DNA from: Planctomycetes bacterium RBG_16_43_13
Lineage (GTDB): Bacteria; Planctomycetota; MHYJ01
Direction: 5' to 3'
Assembly (NCBI GenBank): GCA_001828445.1
Contig: MHYJ01000121.1
Span: 12,059 to 19,403, forward strand
Length of the DNA: 7,345 nucleotides
Made by a program: the position numbers and the translations under genes. Below, piece after piece: positions 1 to 5,392 of the stretch. The stretch's first letter is position 1. Every line of letters begins with the position of its first letter. The notes below the pieces were generated by a model that was not told where the DNA came from, did not search any database, and saw nothing but the letters and a program-made list of their open reading frames with translations.

Positions 1-311
1 GACATTAGTTCTACGAGTGTATCCACAGACGAGACGCGGTGCGGTTCTATTTTATCAGTGAGGTTAAAATGCTTTACACAGGTCAGGCAGGCAATGATAC
101 GAACACCAGCAGTTTCTAATTTTGCTAAATTATCAAACGCATCTGACTCGTCAACAGCAAGCTTCACCGCAGAATTTACGAGAAAGATTGCCTTTGGAAG
201 CGATTTCTTGTTTAGCAATGTAATAAGGAAATTATTCAGCACCCGTTTGCCGAGTTCCTCATCCCCGCGCCCAAGCCCTTCTGAGCCGATTAGTATGATT
301 TTATCCTGCAT
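1..311 (-). CDS. YedF-type DsrE/DsrF-like sulfurtransferase-family protein (3' end beyond window)
   Basis: The reading frame starts at the ATG complementary to 309-311 and stays open to the left edge, giving 103 complete residues. The N-terminus (MQDKIILIGSEGLGRGDEELG) and the stretch around residues 73-88 (LETAGVRIIACLTCVKHF, with a CxxC) match the C-terminal DsrE-like domain of YedF (TIGR03527 type), a protein associated with selenium metabolism. Typical YedF proteins carry a TusA/SirA domain in front of this domain; here translation begins directly at the DsrE part, so it is a single-domain version. The start lies 3 bp after the stop of the upstream gene and has no clear Shine-Dalgarno, which suggests translational coupling. 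Family-level assignment is good; a selenium role is not shown because no other selenium gene is visible. Confidence 0.8.
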   Translation of the reverse strand, partial: MQDKIILIGSEGLGRGDEELGKRVLNNFLITLLNKKSLPKAIFLVNSAVKLAVDESDAFDNLAKLETAGVRIIACLTCVKHFNLTDKIEPHRVSSVDTLVELM

Positions 312-314
312 ACA

Positions 315-656
315 CTATTTCTTGCTGTCACACCCGCATTCACACTTACAAAGGACATCATCCGCCCAGGAAAGTGCCGCCATCATTCGCGGGAACCCAA
401 TTGTTGTAGTAGCCATCAAAACGGCGTGCTTTATCTCTGACGGTTTTATCCCCGCCTCTAAAGCCCTGCGGGTGTGGGCATGGACGGCGCCTTCGTGGCC
501 AGCCCCCACTGCTATACCGAGCTTCACTAACGCACATTCTTTTTTGCTTAGGGGACCGGCGCCTATACAATTCTTACCTAACTTCTCGTAGGCATCCATT
601 ACTGCTGGGAAATCCTTTCTGAACTTCTCATACCGTGACGGCAGCTTTTTCTTCAT
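315..656 (-). CDS. Carboxymuconolactone decarboxylase (CMD/AhpD-like) family protein with Cys-rich tail
   Basis: A small helical CMD-family protein of 113 aa. The family motif region reads GHEGAVHAHTRRALEAG (about residues 53-69), followed by the usual PSEIKHAVLMATTTIG helix. The peroxidatic CxxC of AhpD is absent; the positions hold Glu and His as in non-AhpD CMD proteins, so peroxidase activity is not supported. The C-terminus is unusual: CKCECGC, four cysteines in alternate positions, near residues 103-109. Two in-frame ATGs exist at 662 and 656. The Shine-Dalgarno AAGGAG directly abuts the first, so the second, 6 nt away, is the better start. The gene is followed after 3 bp by the YedF-like gene, so the two are probably one transcript and may act together in thiol or persulfide chemistry (inference). 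Confidence 0.85.
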   Translation of the reverse strand: MKKKLPSRYEKFRKDFPAVMDAYEKLGKNCIGAGPLSKKECALVKLGIAVGAGHEGAVHAHTRRALEAGIKPSEIKHAVLMATTTIGFPRMMAALSWADDVLCKCECGCDSKK

Positions 657-662
657 AAGCAT

Positions 663-670
663 CTCCTTCT
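663..670 (-). promoter_or_regulatory. Shine-Dalgarno of the CMD-family gene
   Basis: On the minus strand the sequence reads AGAAGGAG, immediately followed by ATG CTT ATG. Zero spacing excludes efficient use of the first ATG, while the second (654-656) has 6 nt spacing. This decides the start of the downstream gene. Confidence 0.7.
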
Positions 671-691
671 TTTTATAAACTTGTATCTCAA

Positions 692-723
692 TTTTACATT
701 TTGCACTTTGACTTTTACATTTT
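692..723. repeat. 11-bp direct repeat TTTTACATTTT, two copies
   Basis: TTTTACATTTT occurs at 692-702 and again at 713-723, 21 bp apart, in the AT-rich gap between the tRNA gene and the CMD-family gene. The intervening bases (gcactttgac) are of the same simple TTTGCA/TTTTAC flavour. No clear promoter was identified here. Confidence 0.5.
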
Positions 724-726
724 ATT

Positions 727-802
727 TGGTACCCCCAACGGGATTCGAACCCGTATCGTCAGAATGAGAATCTGATATCCTAAACCATTAGACGATGGGG
801 GC
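727..802 (-). tRNA. tRNA-Glu (anticodon CTC)
   Basis: The minus strand folds into a complete cloverleaf of 76 nt. The acceptor stem is GCCCCCA with TGGGGGT (G1-U72 wobble). The anticodon stem TCAGA/TCTGA closes the loop TTCTCAT, with anticodon CTC at the complement of 766-768. The T arm is ACGGG-TTCGAAT-CCCGT. The discriminator base is A, and the CCA end is encoded at the complement of 727-729. The anticodon reads GAG codons. No separate promoter or Rho-independent terminator is obvious around it. Confidence 0.97.
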
Positions 803-870
803 GTAAAGTAAACTCAAAGTTAAAAAAGCAAAAATCAAAATTCGATGGTATGATTTTACAAAAAGATGTC

Positions 871-1344
871 TTATTTATCAAGAATTCTGAACACCTTCTC
901 CACAGCGCCCTTTGGATTTCTTGCCTTTATAACTCTTTTGCCACCGCCTCTCTTTTTGTCAATATCCCAGGTGCCGAGACCTATGACAGGAGCCCCACGT
1001 TGAAGTGCAAACGCTATCTCTGAAAGCGTCCCTAAACTCCCGCCCACCGCTATCACCGCATCAGCACTTGCAACTATAACGTTCCGTGCGTAACCTAAAC
1101 CTGTTGGCAGTGCCACATCCACATATTTATTCGCATCGTCGGCGTCCGCAGTAGGAAGTATCCCGATTACAAACCCACCGCCCTTTTTGGCACCTTTTGA
1201 TGAATGCTCCATCACACCGCTCAAACCACCGTTTATTACTACAGCTCCTTTTTTAGCGACGAGCAGACCAACCTCCTCTGCGATTCGCGCCTCCTCTTTT
1301 GTGCAGTTACTCCCGCCGATTATAGCTATGCACTTCTTCCTCAT
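871..1344 (-). CDS. TIGR00725-family Rossmann-fold (LOG-like) nucleotide-binding protein
   Basis: This 157-aa protein has the Rossmann-like fold of the LOG/SLOG superfamily. Visible landmarks are a beta strand and glycine turn, IAIIGGS, at residues 6-12; NGGLSGVMEHSSKGAKKGGG at 38-57; GYARN at 84-88; and GGSLGTLSE at 101-109, the counterpart of the PGGxGTxxE motif of LOG phosphoribohydrolases. Val replaces Pro at 100, as is common in the TIGR00725 branch, whose substrate is not firmly known. The length is normal for that branch. Its ATG overlaps the stop of the upstream membrane-protein gene as ATGA (4 nt), with no separate Shine-Dalgarno, so translation is probably coupled. Cytokinin-type phosphoribohydrolase activity is possible by homology but not demonstrated. 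Confidence 0.88.
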   Translation of the reverse strand: MRKKCIAIIGGSNCTKEEARIAEEVGLLVAKKGAVVINGGLSGVMEHSSKGAKKGGGFVIGILPTADADDANKYVDVALPTGLGYARNVIVASADAVIAVGGSLGTLSEIAFALQRGAPVIGLGTWDIDKKRGGGKRVIKARNPKGAVEKVFRILDK

Positions 1345-1925
1345 TTGATGAATTTACCTATTACCAGAAAGCCCGCTACTAATAATACAAAAAATGCAAG
1401 GGCGAGCCAGTTAAAATATTTATCTATGAATATCTTTGCCTTCGCACCCACAAAGTATAAGAGTGCTGATGTGGCGAAAAATCTTAAAGACCTACCTATA
1501 ATGGAAGCAAGCACAAATATCCCAAAGTTAATACTACACACACCAGCCGCTATTGTAAATACCTTATACGGTATCGGTGTAAATGCAGCGGCAAAGACAG
1601 CGAGGAAGGCGTTGTCGTTATATAGCCCCTTCACCTTCTCAAAATTCTCGCGAGTAAATTGCGCCCACGCAAGATTATTGAAAAAGAAATCGCCGAGCCA
1701 CTGCCATAACTGCCAACCTATGAAATATCCGAACATCCCACCGAGCACAGAGCCAATAGAACAGATAAGGGAGTATCGAAATGCCCTCTTCGGTATGCCA
1801 AGCGCAAGTGCTATCAATAAAACATCAGGCGGTATGGGGAAAAATGACGACTCCACAAATGCAAAGGCAAAGAGCGCCCACTCACCCGCAGGATGATTCG
1901 CCCAAGAGAGAACCCAATCATACAT
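1341..1925 (-). CDS. YqaA/DedA-type VTT-domain membrane protein (start uncertain, possibly ATC at 1985)
   Basis: An integral membrane protein of 194 aa from the ATG. ESSFFPIPPDVLLIAL (residues 25-40) and AAFTPIPYKVFTIAAG (about 113-128) are the two hallmark segments of YqaA/VTT proteins, followed by GRSLRFF and a C-terminal membrane helix. VTT proteins are linked to membrane and lipid homeostasis or lipid scrambling; the substrate here is unknown. The ATG may be internal: the frame continues upstream for 20 codons without a stop, giving NPLKR before MYDWVLSW, which resembles the PLRRLYDWVLSW beginning of relatives with Met aligning to Leu. A good AGGAGAG lies exactly 8 nt before an in-frame ATC (1985-1983), while the ATG lacks a convincing ribosome-binding site. 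The gene overlaps the TIGR00725 gene by 4 nt. Confidence 0.87.
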   Translation of the reverse strand: MYDWVLSWANHPAGEWALFAFAFVESSFFPIPPDVLLIALALGIPKRAFRYSLICSIGSVLGGMFGYFIGWQLWQWLGDFFFNNLAWAQFTRENFEKVKGLYNDNAFLAVFAAAFTPIPYKVFTIAAGVCSINFGIFVLASIIGRSLRFFATSALLYFVGAKAKIFIDKYFNWLALAFFVLLVAGFLVIGKFIK

Positions 1926-1991
1926 CCGCTTGAGCGGGTTTCGCGATTTCGCGGGCTGTGGTGCATCGGTTTTTACTGTTTCGATTGCTGA

Positions 1992-1998
1992 CTCTCCT
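1992..1998 (-). promoter_or_regulatory. Shine-Dalgarno AGGAGAG pointing to a non-ATG start of the YqaA-type gene
   Basis: AGGAGAG on the minus strand is 8 nt upstream of ATC at 1985-1983, in frame with the YqaA-type protein. A TAA at 2006-2004 closes the frame just upstream, and no ATG, GTG or TTG lies in frame before 1925. Either ATC is used as a rare start, the base is a variant or error of ATG, or the site is fortuitous. Confidence 0.45.
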
Positions 1999-2052
1999 AA
2001 AGATTATTTTATGGTGTTAATCGACAAAATGCGTATGATTGCTGGAGCAAAA

Positions 2053-2775
2053 CTACCGTCCGTATTTTAGCCGCTCCGCAAGCATAGGCGGCAAGCCAGC
2101 ATCCAATATCTTTTTCATTGCACCATCCACGTTATACTTCACACGATTTAGACGAACCACCCCTTCATCGCTATCATAGATAACGCAGACCGCCTGCGGA
2201 TTATCGTCTCGCGGCTGACCTACGCTACCGACATTTACCAATGCCTGCATATCCGTTTCGAGCCGAATCTCAGCATCCATATTGTATGAGACGTTTTTGC
2301 GTTTGACGAAGTTCACCGGGATATGAGAATGCCCTATAAAGCAAACTGGTGTCGTCTGTTTATCAAAGTTCAGATGTGCATCATAGCTCGTCAAAACATA
2401 CTCAAACAACTCTGGAGAATTTAAGGTTGAGTGAACTACAGTAAAATTATCCATCTTCTCGACAAGTTTTAGATTTGCTATAAAGTTTTTCTCACCATCA
2501 TTCATAACATTCCTCGTCCACTCTGCTGATGCCTTTGCGTAGTTATTGAAAAAATCGACATTCAGTAGCCCGATAACTGCGAGGTCGTGATTGCCAGCAA
2601 CAACAGTGGCGCCTATCTCCCTAATCTTAGCTATGCACTCCGAAGGATTCGCACCGTAATCGACTATGTCGCCGACGGAGACGTATTCCTCCACCCCCTC
2701 GTTTCCCATCTCCTCTAAAACTGCCTCAAGTGCTTCTATATTGGCGTGTATATCGCCGAGTATGCCATATTTCAT
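2053..2775 (-). CDS. Calcineurin-like metallophosphoesterase (YfcE/MJ0936-like)
   Basis: This 240-aa cytosolic protein carries the full set of metallophosphoesterase metal ligands: GDIHAN with D8 and H10, GDIVDYG with D36, GNHD with N62 and H63, H115 in VVHST, and GHSH with H149 and H151. NVGSVGQPRDDNP near residues 191-203 is the typical C-terminal motif of the Metallophos_2 branch, which binds two divalent metals and hydrolyses phosphodiesters or phosphomonoesters. The natural substrate cannot be read from sequence. The start MKYGILGDIHAN fits the family exactly, yet no Shine-Dalgarno sits next to it; a GGAGGAG (complement of 2798-2804) is about 22 nt upstream, too far for normal use. The YqaA-type gene follows in the same direction, so the two may be cotranscribed. 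Confidence 0.92.
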   Translation of the reverse strand: MKYGILGDIHANIEALEAVLEEMGNEGVEEYVSVGDIVDYGANPSECIAKIREIGATVVAGNHDLAVIGLLNVDFFNNYAKASAEWTRNVMNDGEKNFIANLKLVEKMDNFTVVHSTLNSPELFEYVLTSYDAHLNFDKQTTPVCFIGHSHIPVNFVKRKNVSYNMDAEIRLETDMQALVNVGSVGQPRDDNPQAVCVIYDSDEGVVRLNRVKYNVDGAMKKILDAGLPPMLAERLKYGR

Positions 2776-2867
2776 AAAGGGTGATTTATGCCAGATACTC
2801 CTCCACTATACAACTAATAATTTATGCATAAAATTCCGCTTGCTGACACCTAACAAAAAATCTGGGA
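2776..2867. other. AT-rich intergenic stretch upstream of the phosphoesterase gene
   Basis: No gene is supported here. On the minus strand it must hold the phosphoesterase 5' region, but I could not pick out a convincing -35/-10 pair; a TATAGT near 2808 lacks a good -35. It ends at the palindromic element. Confidence 0.4.
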
Positions 2868-2955
2868 TTTACCCCGTTAGAAATTGCTAAAATTTATCCT
2901 ATATCCTAATATTTTTACCCATACAACTATAGTGATATTTCTAACGGAGCTTACC
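2868..2955. repeat. Palindromic element, inverted pair after the permease gene
   Basis: The left arm TTTACCCCGTTAGAAAT (2868-2884) and right arm ATTTCTAACGGAGCTTACC (2937-2955) are inverted copies of the same core. CCGTTAGAAAT is perfectly matched, with divergence at the outer ends. About 52 AT-rich bp separate them. The right arm overlaps the TAA stop of the permease gene (complement of 2951-2953). Related arms occur at 3906-3925, 3986-4074 and 7195-7280. Confidence 0.8.
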
Positions 2956-3805
2956 TTATCTCCCTCCTGTTAAAGATTGCCGTAGCGATAGTTAGCACAA
3001 TAGCAATATATATTACCCCATATATCGATGCAAAGAGCAGATATTTGAAAGAGATAATATTACCTTCTGAAAACGCCGTCTGCAAGTTAAAATATCCAAA
3101 GTTGGGGAGGAGATAGTAAAAAAAATTCCCTATAGCCGTAAGCGGCAGGGAATCCGCCTTTCCTAATCCTACCTTAATATAAGTGGACAGATTACCAAGA
3201 ATGTAGATAAGCATAGTCGTTGCAACTGTTACAAGCATAGGGAAAAATGCGGCAAGTGATATACATACCGCAGAAAGCACTGCACACTGCAGAAAACTCA
3301 AGAAGGCGCCTTCCAATATGACAAATGCGTGCGGGATGAAAAAGTTGCGATATGTAAATTCTACTATCGACATTCCGCCTTTATATGCATCTATGAAACC
3401 AGTTCCCTCAAAAAGCTCTGCGTGTGTGTAATCCCATATTGTTAGGATAAGTATAGCCGTCAGGAACAGAACACCGAAAAATATAGAAAGTAAAACACCG
3501 AATAATTTACCCAACAGAAACTCCGACTTTTTTATCGGCTTTGAAAGGAGCGTAACGGCGGTTCTGTCCTCTAACTCTGCGGTTACGATTGTCTGCGACA
3601 TAACTACTACAATTATTAAGCCCCATAGTGAGATAGTCGCAATCCCCATCTCCCTAATCATATTCGCTTCATAACTAAAGGCGAACAAGACAAGCGTCTG
3701 CGACATATAAATCAGCACAGCAAGTATAAAGAGGAGGAGATAGTAAAATGCCTGTCGTGTGATTAAACCGTTCGTCGCCCTTGCGATGACAAATATATTC
3801 CCCAT
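2951..3805 (-). CDS. ABC-2 type transporter permease (NosY-like), no ATPase adjacent
   Basis: A 284-aa polytopic membrane protein of the ABC2_membrane_2 kind. Six or so hydrophobic segments are seen: about residues 17-37, 54-73, 106-127, 158-180, 185-206 and 256-276. Between helices 2 and 3, QTIVTAELEDRTAVTLLSKPIKKSEFLLGKLFG is the cytoplasmic coupling region typical of NosY/GldF-like permeases, and FYYLLPNFGYFNLQTAF is the familiar late periplasmic loop. It would pair with an ABC ATPase to move a substrate or to act on an envelope process, but no ATPase gene is beside it: the upstream side is a divergent promoter region and the downstream side a repeat. The start ATG has no strong Shine-Dalgarno, and an in-frame stop lies 18 nt upstream. 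The substrate is unknown. Confidence 0.88.
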   Translation of the reverse strand: MGNIFVIARATNGLITRQAFYYLLLFILAVLIYMSQTLVLFAFSYEANMIREMGIATISLWGLIIVVVMSQTIVTAELEDRTAVTLLSKPIKKSEFLLGKLFGVLLSIFFGVLFLTAILILTIWDYTHAELFEGTGFIDAYKGGMSIVEFTYRNFFIPHAFVILEGAFLSFLQCAVLSAVCISLAAFFPMLVTVATTMLIYILGNLSTYIKVGLGKADSLPLTAIGNFFYYLLPNFGYFNLQTAFSEGNIISFKYLLFASIYGVIYIAIVLTIATAIFNRREIR

Positions 3806-3822
3806 AAGCCGTGAATTGTATC

Positions 3823-3844
3823 ACCAAATCTATTGAAATCAATA
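3823..3844. repeat. 22-bp repeat with internal palindrome, left copy
   Basis: ACCAAATCTATTGAAATCAATA here recurs with one mismatch at 5400-5421, so near-identical copies flank the pseudopilin gene. Within this copy, CTATTGA-AA-TCAATAG (3830-3845) is a perfect 7-bp-arm palindrome. It overlaps the -35 hexamer of the promoter, so it could be an operator, or part of a small mobile repeat. Confidence 0.6.
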
Positions 3845-3862
3845 GTTACGTAATAGTATAAT
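3833..3862 (+). promoter_or_regulatory. Sigma70-type promoter for the pseudopilin gene
   Basis: TTGAAA (3833-3838) and a consensus TATAAT (3857-3862) are separated by 18 bp. Transcription would begin near 3869, leaving a leader of about 30 nt that is U-rich before the strong Shine-Dalgarno. The -35 lies inside the 7-bp-arm palindrome, which suggests repression or activation at this site (inference). Confidence 0.65.
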
Positions 3863-3887
3863 AAATATGCTTTTAGTTTATTTTTTT

Positions 3888-3895
3888 AAGGAGGA
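3888..3895 (+). promoter_or_regulatory. Shine-Dalgarno AAGGAGGA of the pseudopilin gene
   Basis: AAGGAGGA abuts an ATG at 3896 with no spacing. The next in-frame ATG at 3902 is 7 nt from the GGAGG core, so 3902 is the more probable start. Confidence 0.75.
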
Positions 3896-3901
3896 ATGGA
3901 T

Positions 3902-5392
3902 ATGGTTCACCCCGTTAGAAATTTTATGGAAACGGAGAGAGATAATAGAACGACAAGTTGTGCAAGCAAAAGTAAAGGGAACGGGTTTACCCCATTAGAG
4001 ATACCTTCTGTTGCAGGTCTCCCATCCAAATCAGTATTCCACTTTCCACTACTAAAATCTCTAACGGGGTTTACACTTGTGGAACTTCTGGTAACCATAA
4101 TAATAGTAGGTATCCTTTCGTCGATTGCAATCGCTATGCAGGGAGGAGCACTAACAACAGCAAAGAAAAAACAATGTAGTGGTAATTTACAAAATCTTTA
4201 TAAAGGTTTATTTACCTATGTGGCACTCTACGGAGGAGCAAGGCAATCCCCTCCTTCAGAAATAGGCAGTGAACTATGGGTAAAATTATGCACCGACCCG
4301 ACAGACGTTCTTGAGCAGGACAACGCTGGCAAAGATGCAGAGATATTACAGTGTCCTGTGCAGAATGATAAGAAAGGTCCTGATTATCGTGGTCCAAATG
4401 TAGCTTTTTCTAAAATGAAGAAATATGTGGGTTGTGATATCGACAGCAATCACGGCGAAAATAAAGGCGGCTATGCCCTATCAAGAAGCGGTGCTACTAC
4501 TGAATTAACAGGCGACGATTGGCAGAAGGTGCTCGACGAAACACTCTTTAATACCATCGTCAGCAATCAGGAGAAAGAAAAATCTCCACAATCGGAGGAA
4601 GAATTGCAAAAAGAGTTAAAACGTGCAGAGGAGAAACTATCTGCCAAACTCAACGTCCTAAAGTATGAGATTGGCAGGATGAAAAAGGCAACAAGTGAGT
4701 TAGAGGAATCGACGGATGATGAGAGGGCAATAAGTAAGATTAGTGAAATTGCTGAAGATATGGTAAAGGCAATGGAGAATGTCAAGAAGGCGAAGGAAGA
4801 AGTAGCAGATATTAAAGAGGGATTAGGAGGTAACCCAAAAAAGATTATAGTTACTCAGAAAATGAAAGCCAATCAGAAAGATGCGGCTGGGTTTCTAAGG
4901 CAGATAACAAGCCACGAGGCAACGTGGCAGAGAGTTGATGAGGACGGCAATGGCGTAAAGGATTACTACACTTTTGATGTTGCAGGACTACACTATCATA
5001 CAAATATGCTGGGCAATAAATTACAGTATATAGACATAAAATTCGCAAAGGCAGACCCCTCTGTAACGAATTGGGACGCCAATGCCAAATGCGAACCTAT
5101 GAATGGCTACTACTTCAAGGCGATGGTGAGAGGTGGCGACGGTGCTAACTATAATAAGAATTTAGCCGTTAGGGCGGTAGGACCTATAAAAGTGGGAACG
5201 CCGATTGCAAATCCAGACCGTTACGGCTTCTGCGCCTATCCTGCGGAGTATGGTAAAACCGGGGTAATGACATTTATAGTAAATCAGGCAGGTGTGCGCT
5301 ATCAAAAGGATACAGGCGGCAAGAATATCGACCAATGGCCCTGTGAGGAAGACAAAGACCCGACTGCCGATGGCTGGAAAGTAGTAGATTAG
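3902..5392 (+). CDS. Large pseudopilin: prepilin-type N-terminus, coiled coil, DUF2950-like C-terminal domain
   Basis: 496 aa from Met at 3902 (498 from 3896). Residues 1-56 form an unusually long leader ending SLTG, followed by FTLVELLVTIIIVGILSSIAIAM. This is a type III (prepilin) signal with cleavage after G56 and Glu at mature position 5 (E61). Then comes a pseudopilin-like part with CSGNLQNLYKGLFTYV and a CP motif near 151-152. A charged, heptad-like Glu/Lys-rich coiled coil spans about 223-305. A C-terminal domain (about 330-480), including GYYFKAM and RYGFCAYPAEYGKTGVMTFIVNQAGVRYQKDTG, resembles DUF2950. It should be processed by prepilin peptidase and be anchored in, or assembled from, the inner membrane. 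The leader contains palindromic repeat arms in frame. Usual pseudopilins are 130-250 aa, so this is a composite protein. The function of the C-domain is unknown. Confidence 0.88.
   Translation: MVHPVRNFMETERDNRTTSCASKSKGNGFTPLEIPSVAGLPSKSVFHFPLLKSLTGFTLVELLVTIIIVGILSSIAIAMQGGALTTAKKKQCSGNLQNLYKGLFTYVALYGGARQSPPSEIGSELWVKLCTDPTDVLEQDNAGKDAEILQCPVQNDKKGPDYRGPNVAFSKMKKYVGCDIDSNHGENKGGYALSRSGATTELTGDDWQKVLDETLFNTIVSNQEKEKSPQSEEELQKELKRAEEKLSAKLNVLKYEIGRMKKATSELEESTDDERAISKISEIAEDMVKAMENVKKAKEEVADIKEGLGGNPKKIIVTQKMKANQKDAAGFLRQITSHEATWQRVDEDGNGVKDYYTFDVAGLHYHTNMLGNKLQYIDIKFAKADPSVTNWDANAKCEPMNGYYFKAMVRGGDGANYNKNLAVRAVGPIKVGTPIANPDRYGFCAYPAEYGKTGVMTFIVNQAGVRYQKDTGGKNIDQWPCEEDKDPTADGWKVVD
3906..3925 (+). 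repeat. Palindromic element, single arm just after the pseudopilin start codon
   Basis: TTCACCCCGTTAGAAATTTT contains the complete ACCCCGTTAGAAAT core and starts one base after the ATG. It is translated as HPVRNF. No inverted partner lies within about 90 bp except the arm at 4057-4074, which already pairs with the arm at 3986. Confidence 0.75.
3986..4074 (+). repeat. Palindromic element inserted in frame in the pseudopilin leader
   Basis: The left arm TTTACCCCATTAGAGAT (3986-4002) and right arm ATCTCTAACGGGGTTTAC (4057-4074) are inverted copies. ATCTCTAAyGGGGT is matched except for one base. The left arm encodes FTPLEI and the right arm SLTGFT, the latter spanning the prepilin peptidase site. 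The 54-bp middle differs from the middles of the other two pairs. A frame is open on both strands across the element. Confidence 0.8.

Noticed and set aside
58..591. 177-aa open frame on the plus strand
   Set aside because: It is antisense to the YedF-type and CMD-family genes, which have clear family motifs on the minus strand; its own translation shows no recognisable domain.
1204..1896. 230-aa open frame on the plus strand
   Set aside because: It is antisense to the TIGR00725 and YqaA-type genes. Its composition is that of reversed membrane-protein codons and it has no motif.
2798..2804. GGAGGAG on the minus strand as the ribosome-binding site of the phosphoesterase
   Set aside because: It is about 22 nt from the ATG, and the only in-frame codon near it (ATC at 2796) is 1 nt away; neither spacing is workable.
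3906..4074. The repeated GTTAG arms as a CRISPR array
   Set aside because: The arms alternate in orientation, spacing is irregular and the intervals are translated in frame as part of the pseudopilin leader; no cas gene is present.
3907..4098. 63-aa minus-strand frame across the leader repeats
   Set aside because: Not called as a gene because it has no ribosome-binding site and only reads the repeat backwards (NPVRDFSS, ISNGVNP). It does show that the element is open in both directions.
5172..5190. CCGTTAG in the pseudopilin gene, and another at 5664-5670, as further element copies
   Set aside because: The match stops at the 7-base core and both lie in ordinary coding sequence, so they are likely chance.
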